Shown one piece after another: positions 14,701-28,900 of a DNA stretch of 64,000 bases. Numbering within the stretch: the first letter of the stretch is position 1; every line of letters begins with the position of its first letter. The notes below the pieces were generated by a model. The model did not search any database and was not told where the DNA came from. It saw nothing but the letters and a program-made list of their open reading frames with translations. The DNA comes from Mactra quadrangularis (Eukaryota > Mollusca > Bivalvia > Venerida > Mactridae). The stretch is taken from NCBI GenBank assembly GCA_025267735.1, contig CM046307.1:56849395-56913394 (forward strand), written 5' to 3'. Made by a program: the position numbers and the translations under genes.

Positions 14701-17700
14701 TCTCCAAAGCAATGATAAAACTTGCCCGAGTGTTGTTATCTGCTGTCAGAATCTGTACAATGTATGAAATATTGATGATATGTGTTAACATTTGTTAGTT
14801 TGAACCATCATTTTATGTCCTTTACCAGTCATAAAAGTTGAGTTATTGTCCGAAATTCTTGAAGTATTTAGTTCTTGATAGTCCTGCTTCATTGAATGTG
14901 AAAACTTTCATGTAGGATTCTCCTGAGTATTGTAAAGTTTATTAAACTTTCAATGGCGCATACATCAACCCGGCTGATTTAAATACTCACTATAATACTT
15001 TTGTACTGAAGATAAATTAAAATAGATATCCATACGCGATTGTTAGATTTACGCTAATATTTTGTGTTCATTAATATCAGCGGAACCGTTAGTATTTCGG
15101 CCCTAAAATTTTTCGCCCTTTTTTGCTTTTCTGTGGAATTTATGCGATTTTCAAAAAAAAGTTGTCAGGATTTACCAAAACGCGGAAATCTGTCGATGCA
15201 TGGAAAAGTCACACCCCTGACACTTTAATGTAGGTGGATTATCAAACAAATTGAGTATTTAAATCAGCAGACTTAATTTATGTGCTACTGACAGTTGAAA
15301 AAAATTCAATAATAAAAGGGCTTTCTACATGAATTTTGTATTGTTATATTATAGCAAGTGTTTTATAATATGCAGCCCTAAGGCTTTTGGAATTCCCTTG
15401 CACATTCCCTGGCTGTTATGTATTTTTACTGAATGGGAAAATACAAAACTCAAGGCTAACTATGACACTGGCTCCAATTTCAGTTTAATTTGTCATTTAC
15501 CTGTTCTATGTTAAATGATTTAAGTTTACTATTGTTATTGATAGATTTACACAGTGTTTATTACATTAACATAGTCTATTATTTACCCATTAACACATAA
15601 ATTGTTCTATAATTGAATGGTTTTGTCTGATGTATAGGAGTTTGTTCAGGAGAAAGTATCATTTTAAATGTTATAAAATCTACCTTTGTTGTATTTTTAA
15701 TGTCCATACTACATTTTTAGTTGTTTTTATGTCATTTGAGGATATAGACCTGATTCAGAAACTTAAATTTTTGGGATTTCCATCCGCACACAGGCAGTAC
15801 AAACAAAGTTTGTTTCACATTATTGGTGAAAAGCATGAAACTGATTAAATCTGATTTTTTTATTATGCATATTTTCATTGTAACCATGAAAGTTTGTTTG
15901 TACCGCAGGGAATACCCAAATATTTGAATTCCGGATATAGTCTTTTAATTAACTATTGAAGTTTTTTAAAGTAAAAAAGTAATATTTTGTGCTTTAAACA
16001 CCTTATTTAAACAATTTTCTGTCATATCATAAATTGCAGTTTTCCTACGCATGGTCCAGGATAGGCACAGGTCTCTAGACCCAAGCTTTAAACTTTAAGT
16101 ACTGTAAGCACAGAATCTCTCCAGTGACTCTGCTCACAACTCTTTAAATCTTTGAGTTGAGGCAGACAGTTTTACTTTTTTCTGCTTAAAACCCTGGCAT
16201 TTGTGATGTCCTAGTCATGTGGTATTGCCTCTGTTGGGGGGGGGCGCACTATTCTGTAATCACAGATTCAATAGAGTTTATCCTGTTTTAATGCAGTTTT
16301 TCACATGGTCACTAAGGTTATAGTCCTGGTTTGCCCTGGTGTTCAAACCTGTGAGGACGCTTCTGGACTCTAAACGGGACAGTGTGAATTTAATGAGGAA
16401 TTAAAAATAAACATTAACTGTGTAAATTACAAAACATATCAACATCATAATTATTTGGTAACTAAATGGGAATAGCTTAATGTACAGTGCTTCACATACT
16501 GAGTCCTCCAGAGTTCTTGGACAAATGGAATTTTATGGAAATAATGGATAATGCATACTTAAAGTATTTTTTTCTATGCTTTACAGGTTACTCATTTAAC
16601 ATAAATAAATTCACATATTGATTATCTAACTAAAGTTAATTATGGAATTTGCTCACATTACATCCTTTTTCATGAGTAAATTAAGATCAGTTTATCCTCA
16701 AAACCAGTTGTGTACCTTTTGAAGAGCACAAATTGCATCATTAATAATTCTATTTATTGTCATGTCATCATGTTATAACAGCTTAAAAACTCATTAATCA
16801 TTCACATGCTGTAACCTGATTAGAAAACAAAAAACAATTGATCAGTAATACTTTACAATTATTACTCCTTAATCTAAATGTCATCAAGCCATGAAACCTA
16901 ATAGTACAACTTTACTAACTAGGTGATTAATAATTAAAACAAAGTAATTGAAGTGACAAGTGCAAGTAATTTGAAAACATTTTCTTGATTTCAGAATAAT
17001 ATTGTATAATTTTATATTTAGCCCATGTTTGGGATTGCAAGTGTTATAGGGCAGAATATTATCAAAACTACAGTGATCATATATGATATCAATACAATAC
17101 AATATAAAGAGGATATTTGTTTTCTTTTGGTGTAAGATCCGTTTTTATTTCCGTGTGAGCTAAGGATGCAATATTTTCATGAGTGGTGTAGCCACGAGTG
17201 AAAATATATTATCATTAGCTCACAAGTGAAATAAATATGGTAGATCTAGTACAGAGAAATAAACACATTTTCTGCTTATTATATGCTTCAGACTGGCTTT
17301 TTTAAAGTTTAAGTATGAAATGTCATCAGAACCCGGGTCGATAGCGCAGTTGGTAGCGGGCCGGGATTTGGATACTCGTGCCCGAGGGGGTGTGGGTTCG
17401 AATCCCATCCGGGGAGGTTATACCCTTCCATGAAAATTTGACAATAATGTCGATTTTCCTCCATTGATTAGATAATATGGAGAAGTTTGTGGCCTTGTGG
17501 AAGGGTAGGTGAGTACTGGTTATAGACAAGGGTCCAGGAAAGCTAGTTAGGTGCGCTGGACGCCGTAAAATGACCTAAAATTGTGTTCACACGGCGTTAA
17601 CTTCAATAAATAAATGAAATGTCATCAGAACAGCGCATCCAAACAGTTGTAACGTAATTGGGTTACAATATTAACATGTACATTTAATTAGTTATATCAT

Positions 17701-19795
17701 TACAATGTTTATGTTGATTGTTCTGTACATGTATGTACTTTCATGATTTCATCGGTCACATATGTTTTTTGAAAAGGCCATTTAAGTACAATTTAATGCA
17801 TAGTGTTAGTGTCCCGAAAATATACCGATGATAGTATACGTGAAATGTCAAGTTGTTTGTGCAACTACATTGCCAACAAATGGTTGGACAAAGGATGCTG
17901 AGCGCATGATCTAAAATGTCAGTCTAGTACAAGTTGAAGTAATATGACTATCGACTTAAAGAAGTCAAATCATATATTGGTCATGTACGTGATAAGTCAA
18001 GTTGTTTACAACATGGAATATTACTCCAGCTTATCACTGAGTTTCCAATGATTGCGCAATATTAACATGCTTTAGCTAGAGTTTGGTAATCTTCCACTCT
18101 AGAACAAAGGGGTTTCCTTGGTCATCTGAGTGCATGGTGCATCGTATGATGGATTGCATCAGCCGCACGCGATAGTTGCCTCAGCATTTTTAAATGGCAA
18201 TCACATATACCTGTTACTAATCATAGCTTTTCCAAGGGCATGTTGGCATTTCATATTCTTATAAATACCCATGCATGCTCATCTATCATCAAACTATTAC
18301 GATCAAGTCTCATACGAACCTGGGTAAAATAAATGTACTAAACTATACGAGATTGTTTAACTTGTTGAACTACGTTACACAGTGAAAAGTAACAAATGTA
18401 TTTCCATTGTTTCAAAACAGTGGAATATAGATTTTTATTTCACTGATAATTCCTGGGACTTTATTATATGCTTCCTAGTCAATTCCTGGGACTTGACTAG
18501 GAAGCATATAATAAAGTAGGATTTCTTGTTAAATTTTATTCAACTGTCTGTAGCACATACATTACCCCTGCTGATTTGATTACTCACTACAGTACTTTTG
18601 TACCCACTATTAATAATAATTACTTGTATCTATGTATGGTCATAATCAAACAAATATTGAGTATTTAAATCAGTAGGGTTAATGTATGCACCATGTACTG
18701 ACAGTTGAATAAAGTTTTTAAATACCAATATTGCACAAATACTTAACTATTTGTCAGCAAACAACTGTGGGGAGTTCCGTTGCCACAAACGTTACAAAAC
18801 ATTCGGTAACGATACATTCGGAACTCCTCGGCCATTTGCTGCAAATAATCTCAGACATATTTAGACGCTATTTTGAAACTACCGGTGTTGAAGTAAATAA
18901 ATATATGGTCCTTTAGGCATTGAGTGATGATTCGTTTTTAGTTTGTAAATTTTGAAACATCACTCATTGCCTTAATGATCGCATATTTGTGTATTAGATA
19001 AGATTATTCACATCAAATGGCCGAGGCGTTTCGAAAGTATCGTTAAGTAATGTTCTGTAACGTTTTGTGTAATTGAACACGCTCGAGTCTACAGCCTTCT
19101 TTATTTTACTACATGTGGTTACATTGTGTTCATTATTTTTATGCTGACCCATCAAACTGAAATTTCTGATCATAAAATTATTGAAATCTAAGTATTACAG
19201 TTTTTATATGGAATTTCTTTCTATACATTTTCAGGTACTGATCCAAACACATTATTCTCCGAAATCCATCCACATTTCATTGGTTGTTTAAAAAATATAC
19301 GATATTTTGATAAAGATGAAAATTTTGTTGATATACCAGTATCATTGATGGAAGGCGTTGTAGAAGGATGCCTGAACCAATGTGAGAACAATCCTTGTCA
19401 TCATGGAGGACAATGTATTAATGATTACAGTAAACCAACTTGTGATTGCTTTGGTACGGACTATCAAGGACAATTCTGCTCTGATCTTGGTAAGGTTTGT
19501 TGTTGTGTTATGTATGTTTTGTGAAATTATTTAAATCCTGAGATGCAATGCAATTAAGCTGGAGATACTTGACTAAATGGGAATCATCTATAATTTGCAG
19601 ATTAATTATAAGTCACATAGATTTCAAAAAGAAAAGAGGTCCTCATGGAAGATTGGATTTATCTTAATGTGAAGCCTCATAAAATAAAGTCTTTATTATT
19701 AATATTTATTTATTACCATTATTAATATTATTATTATTATTAATATTATTAATATTATTATTATTATCATTATTATTATTATTATTATTATCATT

Positions 19796-19842
<47 letters not shown>

Positions 19843-19849
19843 AATTATC

Positions 19850-19902
<53 letters not shown>

Positions 19903-22900
19903 CATTATTATTATCATTATCATTATTATTATTATCATTGCATTGTATAACTATTTTTTATTATTATGAAGTATAATCATTTGTTGGTATTGCATCCAAA
20001 TGACCACAGCATGAAGACAATTGGCAAAACTACATGTTTGTGATTTAATACAAATAGAATAGTTGATCATCAAAATCCTTCTTATTGGTTGGCCAGCCCA
20101 ATTTTTTTCTGATTTTTTAATCAAAATTTGAATATACTATGTATTTTGTGCATGCTAAAGCAAATGGCTTTTTACTTGTAATCTGCTTTTTACCAAAAAA
20201 TTTGTAATTGTTCAGTAAATTTCTTTTCTTTAAATACTTACAAACAAAAATGTAAGAAATGGAATATTTTTCATTTCAAAATTTTGAGAATTTAGAGCTT
20301 TTTTTACTTATAATTATTGTTATGATTTAGTTCTGTATGACTTATTTACAACACATAAACTAAAGCAATAACTTTGTCAATTGAACAATAAAAAGATATT
20401 AAGATGTATACCCTTTTAAAGTGCTCTGGTCTTGAATTACAAGTAGTGTATCTGTGTTTTGTCAGTTAAATAAGATAATTTTGTTTATTATATTTTCTGT
20501 GCAATATTCATGATGAAAATTTTAGAAACATGATGTACAACTTGAAATGCCATTTTTCTGAGGAATTCTCTCTGGTCATAAACACACTCATATATATTAG
20601 GGGAATTGTAAATTCAATCATAATGCTGCATAAAATAAATCAGTGGTGCTTTTCACAAATAATCTTACAAAAAATCTCCGTAAGTCAATTTCATATAATA
20701 GGCAGTTCTAAGTCAGTTTGATAAATAAGCATAACTATGATATGATATTCAAAAGGTGTACAATATTCATCACAATTCCATAATATTTGCAATTGATAAG
20801 CAAAAAATGAACGTATTATTAATGTTTCTTGCTTTTGACTTACGAAGATTTTTTCGTTAGAATTTTTGTGAAAGCACCACTGGAATCCACATTAGAGTTA
20901 ACATAGTTATGGTATATCTTCTATGGAATATCTCTGGGGCATTACATTTTCCAATAGGGTGACATTTTTAAGAGTATCAGAAAATAGTCGTATTACAATA
21001 TGTAATATGTAAGTGGTAGTTTTCATTTTTAAAATGGGGACGTTTATTGAGGAGTGCATTTGATAAAGAATAATTATGGCAGATTGGAGTATGATAATAA
21101 TATTTTTGTTTAACTCATGGAAAAACCTAGAGATTTTGTTTGAGTATATTTAATTTTGATCAAACTTGAGGACAATCAACCTTGTATAATTTATCATTTT
21201 AATTAATTTTTACATTATCATCTTCTAAAAACTGATTGACAAAATGCTCTAAATGTTTGGTATCCATTTACATTTCTTGGCTTCTAGACAAATGTGGAAT
21301 TTTAGCAATGATATGTCATAGAGGGAATTTATTACTTTGTTAATTAACCTATGACAAAAAATAAACAATTATTGAGGTCCACGTTGAAGATTGGATATAT
21401 CCAAATTTACAATAGATCTGTCCTAATTGGCATCATAATTTATAATCAACTCTGATTTGAGAATTCAATAAGTAATCCATTTTTTTATAAGAAAATTTTT
21501 AATCATCCTTTGTACTTTTAAATAAGATCACCCAAAAAAAACACTACTCAATAATTTATTCAAATGCATGTCTAAATATTGACAATATATCGGGTGACTT
21601 TAAAAGTCTTTAATATGATAGAAAGGTTAACTGGATAATTTTAAGTCTCAAACATGTATTAATTAACAAGCAAGTCATTCATAATTATTCAACCAGTTTT
21701 CATGCATTCCGAAGAAAGACATAGTTTAAAAACTACATTTTTCTATTGTTATGCTAGCAAGGAGCCAAATCTACAGAAAAGACGTGCAATTTAAATTTTA
21801 AAATATTTTATTGATGCTTGACTCAAATATTACATTTTATTCTCAACTTTTCATCCAAAACCCTTCATCTAGCATTTTTCAATTATAAAATGCTTCATAA
21901 AACACATTAAATATGAAAGTATGTTCTAAAATCAATCATATACCTTTCATTTTCTGTCATAATTTGATGAAGTTAGCAGGTTCACAAAAAAATTGGTAAA
22001 TAACTTGAAAATCTGTGAAATTAGGTGCACTTGGAATCATGGCAAAAACTTGTTTTTTTTCTTGTTGTTTTACACCCACCAAGTCTTGTATTGTCAGATA
22101 ATGACAAATAGTTTCTCAATGAGTTCAATAATCTATTTTTCAGATGTTTATCAGTTTTACTACAGGTGAATTACCTCCCCTGATATTTAAAATAGTCATG
22201 ACCTGATTATCTCCCTTGTTCAACTAAGAATAATACATGAACACATGTGGTCTCATAGTTATTATTTTAAAGCTTTTAAAGCTACTGATAAATAGAATTG
22301 GTTATTCTTTTATAGTTCATTTACATGGCAGTCTCTAATTGTGTTAAGAAAATTAATTCTTAATATTAAGTACATCATTTTCTGCAATAGGGTAAAAAGT
22401 CTCACGGTGCGTCACATTTTATTAAATCAGGTGTGTTAATACCAAATGCATCTGTGCAGAAAGAAGTTATTTTTCACATTATTCCTGAAACGTATGCTAC
22501 ACATATTAAATCTTATTGCTCTCTCTGTGCACACATTTTTTAATAGTTTGGCGAAACACAGGCAGGCAGGCCTTTGGGCGGGCGTCTGGTGTCATTAACA
22601 ATTGCGTTAAAATTTTCAATTTAGCATATATCTCTGCCATTGATTGTCAGATCTTTATGAAACTTCATGCAATGATAACATACCATGTGATGAACAGAAT
22701 CAGGCAGTATCCACAACTCTACCTGGCTTTCGTATGGATTATTTCCCTTTGTAAATTTTGCATTAAAGTTTTTAAATCCGGCTTTAATGTGATTTCCACA
22801 TTACATTTCTATATGAACTTTGTTCTGCATTATAAGCACATCTAGTACTAAGTTTTTTGGCTGGAAAAAACTATCAACTGAGCTCGGAGCCAAAACTATC

Positions 22901-25900
22901 AGCAACTCTCATCAGTTAAATGAAGAAATGATATTTTTTTGTAATGGTTTACTATTTGTTTTATACAGGTCCATCTACCATCACACTACAAGGTTACGAA
23001 TGGTTAACATACAGTCTACATGAGAACGATCAAAATGTACTCACAGAAAAAACAAGGTTAAGTCTAGAATTTAAAGTAAGTATTCTCTACCTTCTTGGAG
23101 TCTTAATTTTTAAGATCTATTTAAACTCAAGGGATTTATTGTTTGTAGGTACCATGTGCAAAGTTAGCTTATGACATCATTTTGTGCTACAAAAAATATA
23201 AACCCCACTGATTTAAATTATTTGTGTAGTATAGTGCAGTACATGCTGTTTATAAAATTTTATTTGTCTCGATTTTAGCACTTTGAAATAATTCATTAGA
23301 TCATTTCAATATAAGAATTAATTCATAGAATTTTGTCACATATACATGTATATACATTTTCAGATATATAATGTACAATTGAAATGTAATTGATTAGACT
23401 AGCCAATGCCTGCTGAGGTGATTGCCACAAAGGATCTAATTAGAACCTATGACATCAAATAAGAAGTATGTATTTTATAATTAGATATTCTATAGCAAGG
23501 GATTTAAATTTTCATTACAGACAAGTAGAGGTTCTGGTGTTTTGTTTTATGCTGTTGGTGGTGCCCCCTACCATAGTCATGTGACAGCATCAGTGCATGC
23601 TGGGACTGTTGAAGTATCAGTTGCCGTTGGAGATGAAGATATACACGTGTCAAGTGGTATAGGAGTTGATGATTATCGGTAATTATATTTATTTTCCATT
23701 TCTCCATGTATAATATTCTAGAGAAACTAACTTCATTCATGCAACTGATTTACATGATATCAATTCGTAAGAACATGTTCCTCGGTGGTTCTTCTGCTCT
23801 TGAGTATACCTATAATGTTAGTAAAGGATGACCTGGCTTTGAAAGTGAAAACAGAATATCAGGGCTTCCTCTTTAATTATTAAATAACTGTTAGGTCAGT
23901 TAATTTATGCAAACATAATCGTTCCTGTTTCATACTACCGGCTGTAAGAAAAGGAGCAGTTATTGGCTAGGTCTAACCATTATATCAATTACCCATAAAC
24001 TAAATTATTGTGTCCCTTGTTTTCATTATAAATTCAGTAGTTTTACCTAATATCATTTTATTACATCGACTGTTCCGAGAATAGTGAGGGACTATCCTAT
24101 TCAGCTGTGTGTTGGATCATCGGTGTTCAGAGAATAGTGGGGGGCTATCCTACGCAGCTGTGTCGGATCATCAGTTATGGTGTAACACTTTATTTGTTAA
24201 GTTATAGGTGTAACATTATTATGTCTTAAATGTTCTTTAATCCACTGAAGGGAATTACTTTAAATTTCATACATATTACCAGGTTACCATTGGAGGTCAA
24301 TTACCAAGTTGCATAACTCTTGCATGAGTTTTAAATAAGTTATGGTCCTTTATATTTAGCAATGTCTTGATTAGTTTTTTGGTGCAACATTTTATGTTTA
24401 GAACTACAGATGGGATTCAATTGAAACTTCACATAATTATGTCTATGGGGTTACCATCGGAGATCTAATATAGCTCCATTTTTTAAGGCTTAAACTTTGA
24501 CGTAATGATTGCCCTTTATTCTTAGAAATTCATAACTAGAACTTTGGCATGCAAAATGTAGCTCTTCAAACAATTAAGTTACTCATCTTAAAGGTCTGGC
24601 TTGTCATTACTGATTTTGTTTATTTTGTTTACTTAGACGTACTGAATAGTAGAGCAATCTGTCAATGGACTGCTCTTGTTATTATTTTATGATTTATTCA
24701 TTGTTTAACCATCTATTATTTAACTGTCAGTGGCACATACATTAACTCTGCTGATTTAAATAATTTTTTATCAATCATAAGCATGGGCAGATCCAGCAGG
24801 GGGGGGGGGTCAGGACCCCCCCTCCTAGAAATTGGAAAATGTACATGTCCATTAGTGTATTTCTTGCTTGTAAGTCATTTTTAAGTAGTATGAAGCAATT
24901 TTTCTCGGTGCTTAACACATATTTAATGGTTATGTAGTTTTTATTATCAATGTGTTGCACTTTTTCTGCAAAATGTGTATAATGTGGTTGTGGTTCGAGG
25001 TTCGGACCCCCCTAGAAAAGTTTGGACCCCCCTAGAAAAGTTTGGACCCCCCTGGAAAAAAATCCTGGATCCACCCCTGATAAAATAAAAAATACTTTAG
25101 TGAATATTTAAATCAGCGGAGTTATTGTATGGGCCACTGAGAGTTGAATAAAAATGTAATCTTCTAACTCATATAATAATTTCTCATATACATAGTCATG
25201 GTCGTAAACGGTAAGCTATTACGTTAGATGATATCTATCATGTGTTTATATCATAATTATTTTCATCATTTTATTTTTCTGTGCTGTTAATGTCTTGTAT
25301 TTGAATTTTGATTGAAATATAGCTTTGTGGTCAATATGGGTTGAAGTGATATATGTATAGTATTGTGTACTTGATTACTTTTAAGTAAAATTTCTATTTT
25401 GCATCATTTTTTGGTGACAATACCATGTGAGTCATGTGACTATGACATCATTAATGGCTATGGTTTGAAGAAGGAAATAGTGAAAAATCAGCCTCAGTTT
25501 TAAAGAGCTGTAAGTCTTTTTAATTCTTGTCAGATTTCAATCGTAGGTATGCGTGACTTAGGAGAAAGGTTTATAAAATTTTCTGGGCATCACATTTCCA
25601 ATGCCAGATTTATACTTATTGCTAACACCATGGAAAACTATTTCTTTTCAGCATGCTACAGTGACAAGTCGTTGTCCTTGTTTAAATCAGAAATACCTTG
25701 ATAGGTTTTCCATGGTGTTTGCAAAAAGTATAAAACTGGCGTTGGAGATGTGATGCTTAGCTTTGAGTAGAATAAGATATCATGTATATTTGACAAGAAT
25801 TGAAATACTAACAGCTCTTTAATGTCTAAGTTGAGGTGGAATTTTTACTGTTTTCTCTTTGAAACAGTAGCATTTATGATGTCATAGTCACATGGTGAAT

Positions 25901-28900
25901 GGCCACCATGATTTTGTTTCGGGCATTTTGTAATATACTGGAGAGGTTCTAGTTCGTCACTTTAAGGAAATACATAAAAATAAAAATAATAATACACTGG
26001 GAACTTTAAACTAACTTTTCATTTACTAACAATGTAAATGATTCTTTATACCATAGTTTCATCAACTTTTTGTGTATTTATTTGTCTTAAATCATAAAAA
26101 GCATCATAAAGGACACACATACAAATGCAGATGACTGTCAAATGTGGTCTGAAGTCAACATGGCAAGAAAAAACATGCATTTTGTTCCCTTACATAATGG
26201 TCTAATGCCAATAGAAAGTCTACCGTGGTGTTTCTTGTTGGGTATAAAGTTTGTTTCCAGATAATGTCATCTTTAGGGATCAGAATCATGCTCATGGGCT
26301 CATGAAACATCGGAATATATAACTTTGAAAGGAAATGGATTTAAACTGAAAATTTTCCTGCTTTGAACTGCATGTGCTATGTCTTTAAAGTCTAAGAAGC
26401 TACTTGCGATAATTTTTCAAGGCTACAAATGAATGGCTAAAACTTGTGACTGCTCATAACTGTCACGCCAGCTAAACACATTGAATTTGTATGCTTAAAT
26501 TTTTGATGATTGGCTTTTTACTTATGCCTTTCTCTATAAAACTCTCTGTAGTAAAAGCTTATGCTTGAACGGTATGATAAACTGCATGATTTCAAATATT
26601 CTACTAACATTATGCATGGTTATGTTCTGTTTTGGTGAGAGTTTGTAATTTTTGAAAGCAAAATACAGTGTAGATATATAAGCTTTGCAACTGAATGACT
26701 TTTTTTATAGTTTTGACTCTAAGGATTAAGAAAAAAGTACAAAAATTAAGAAGCTCTACTTAAGTTACTGAATTTGGATGTTTCATATCAAACACTACAA
26801 AATATGACACTTTTTAAGAAAACTTTTTAAAACATTACGCCAGTGAGAATTTTTGTTTAAATTTTTGAATTGATAAAAATCACACATAATTATAATATAA
26901 AATAATATTGTTGATTCATTTTGTCAAAAGTCTTCCATCAACTTAAGAAAGGAAATGGCATCAACATGATAATTCAGGTACATGACACCGTTTGGCAAAA
27001 TATATTAATTCATGTACATGTATTTGTTTGATAATTTAGCTATGGACACAAAGAGAAACAAAAACTTAGTTATATGATTATATAATTACATTTTTGAGCA
27101 TTTTTGGGTAGAGGATAAGCTATTAAAAGATCATCTTTCCTCTCTTTCAGAAGGCTACCGTATGTAACCAAATAAGAGCACTAAAGTGTTTTTAAAACTA
27201 TTGTTTATATAATTTATACATGTTTAGATTCACCTACATTAGTATTGTTGTTTGATTTATTTTATTGCATGTATTATTATGGTTGTAAAATAGTCAGTGT
27301 TGTGATTGTGTTATTTGTTAGTTTTAATATGCATTAGAACAGACCTGAACATGATCCTTATTAATGTTTTAATTTAGATTATATATTATATAGTATTTAA
27401 ATTGATAATTATAATATTGTTGGCCTGCTCGGCTCGCTCAGTTAGTAGTGCACAAGTCTACTGATCAATGGGTCGTAGGTTCGATTCCCGGGCAAGGCAT
27501 ACTTTTGTGGAGCGTGGTCATGAAATAATTTTCATCGGCCATTCTCCCTCCTACCACTGATTCTAAATCATGTAGGGCAGTACATGTAGTTAGTCTCTGA
27601 AGGAAGTATGTGCCTACTATTAGCCTATACAATGTGTTGCTAAACACCACTGATTTAAATACTTACTTTTGATTAAAATAGTTTTCATTAGCCCTGAGCT
27701 TCAAGCTATTGGGTATAAGCTATTAGGCAATGACAGTGACTATAGTCTAGTGGTCAGTCTATTTGGTTTTATTTAAAATTAGTCACAGCAGGTGTACCAT
27801 TTTATGAAAATTTATGTTCAATTTTTTTTCACTGTTAGCTGAAGGGTTAACTCCCCGTAAAAACGAGTCCAGGAAAGCTTAGGTTAGGTGAGCTGACAGC
27901 TATAAATAACTGAAAAAAGATAAGTGGTGTAAAACCAATATTAAGGAATGTAATTGCAAGTTTAGTCATTCACTATATATGCTGTTATTTGATAAATAAT
28001 GTTCCCCTATAAAGACCACGGTCCTTGGGTATTGCAAAATCATGTGATTTTTGATAATATGAGTCTCAAAGTGCATAATTTGACAAGAAAAAGGTCCCTA
28101 TATTTACACCATTCTGCTATAATACTATTCATTGGAAAAGCATACTTTAAACTGACTCTTTATGTATTGGCCGCAGACAAGCTAAATGTGTCATTAGTTA
28201 ATATTGCTTATTTAATTTTATTTTCAACAATTTAGCTATGCTGGATCACAAATATCTATTGCTGATTTTTTACGCTGATCAATTTCATCTGATGCTATGC
28301 TGTGTAGAAATAGCTCTACTTGATGTTGTATGTGTTCTAACGTTAGCTTTGTTCATCCTAGTGCTTCATTATAAGTATTGTGTCCAAAATCTTCCCCTCA
28401 TCACTTTTATCACTTTGTTAAAATTGTATTCTCTGAATAGACCCTTTTCAGCCCCTTGGCTAGCTCAGTTGGTTGCACACAAGTCAGAGGGGTCATGAGT
28501 ACGTTTCCTGAGCAAGGCATTCTTTCCTGGAGTTTGTTCATGAAAATTTTTTATGGCCATTCTTTTTACTACAATTGATTCTGAATCATGTAAGGCAGTT
28601 GTCAGTCACTGAAAGAAGTATGTGCCTAGTTAATGCCTAAGAGCTAAATCCAGAGCAATGAGTAGGTTGACTGACTGTCTGATATGACATCGACAATGAG
28701 TTGCTATGGCTTTAAACCCAGCCAAAATAAAATATTATTTCTGACAAGACCCTTTCACATTTTCTCAGACACTATTAAGTGTAATTTGATTTAGTGATTT
28801 AAGTGTTAATTAGAGTTTGAAATTTTGAGCGAAAGTTTAGGAAAGTTTAAAGACAATCCTGTTTAACAAGCATGTTTTTTTGGTGCAGATGTAAATCATT

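Larger units (their letters stand above)
11834..19234 (+). other. Intron 2 (7.4 kb)
   Basis: Mostly mobile elements: nested MITEs 13229-13727, a Harbinger-type MITE 14158-14523, a MITE 14936-15308, half of a fold-back element about 16070-16260, a small fold-back at 17137-17246, a complete SINE 17333-17613, a perfect hairpin 18459-18516, a MITE 18531-18718 and a fold-back 18760-19095. Confidence 0.8.
19490..22968 (+). other. Intron 3 (3.5 kb)
   Basis: A trinucleotide microsatellite at 19690-19945 and an inverted-repeat MITE at 20641-20882. The rest is AT-rich with nothing I recognise. Confidence 0.8.

Noticed and set aside
17333..17420. tRNA gene
   Set aside because: Part of a complete SINE with an 18-bp target duplication.
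17220..17529. Minus-strand frames including MGFEPTPPRARV
   Set aside because: Antisense reading of the SINE; such GFEPT-like peptides are common artefacts of tRNA-derived heads.
19699..19938. 79-codon frame on the minus strand
   Set aside because: Ile/Met-only translation of the trinucleotide microsatellite.
22516..22845. 109-codon frame
   Set aside because: Intron 3, no domain, poor acceptor context; the frame is random in AT-rich DNA.
24775..24960. Minus-strand frame, similar to one at 35406-35600
   Set aside because: Shared because both lie in copies of the GGATCC-end element.
27465..27650. Minus-strand frame ending GIEPTTH
   Set aside because: Antisense of a third-group SINE.
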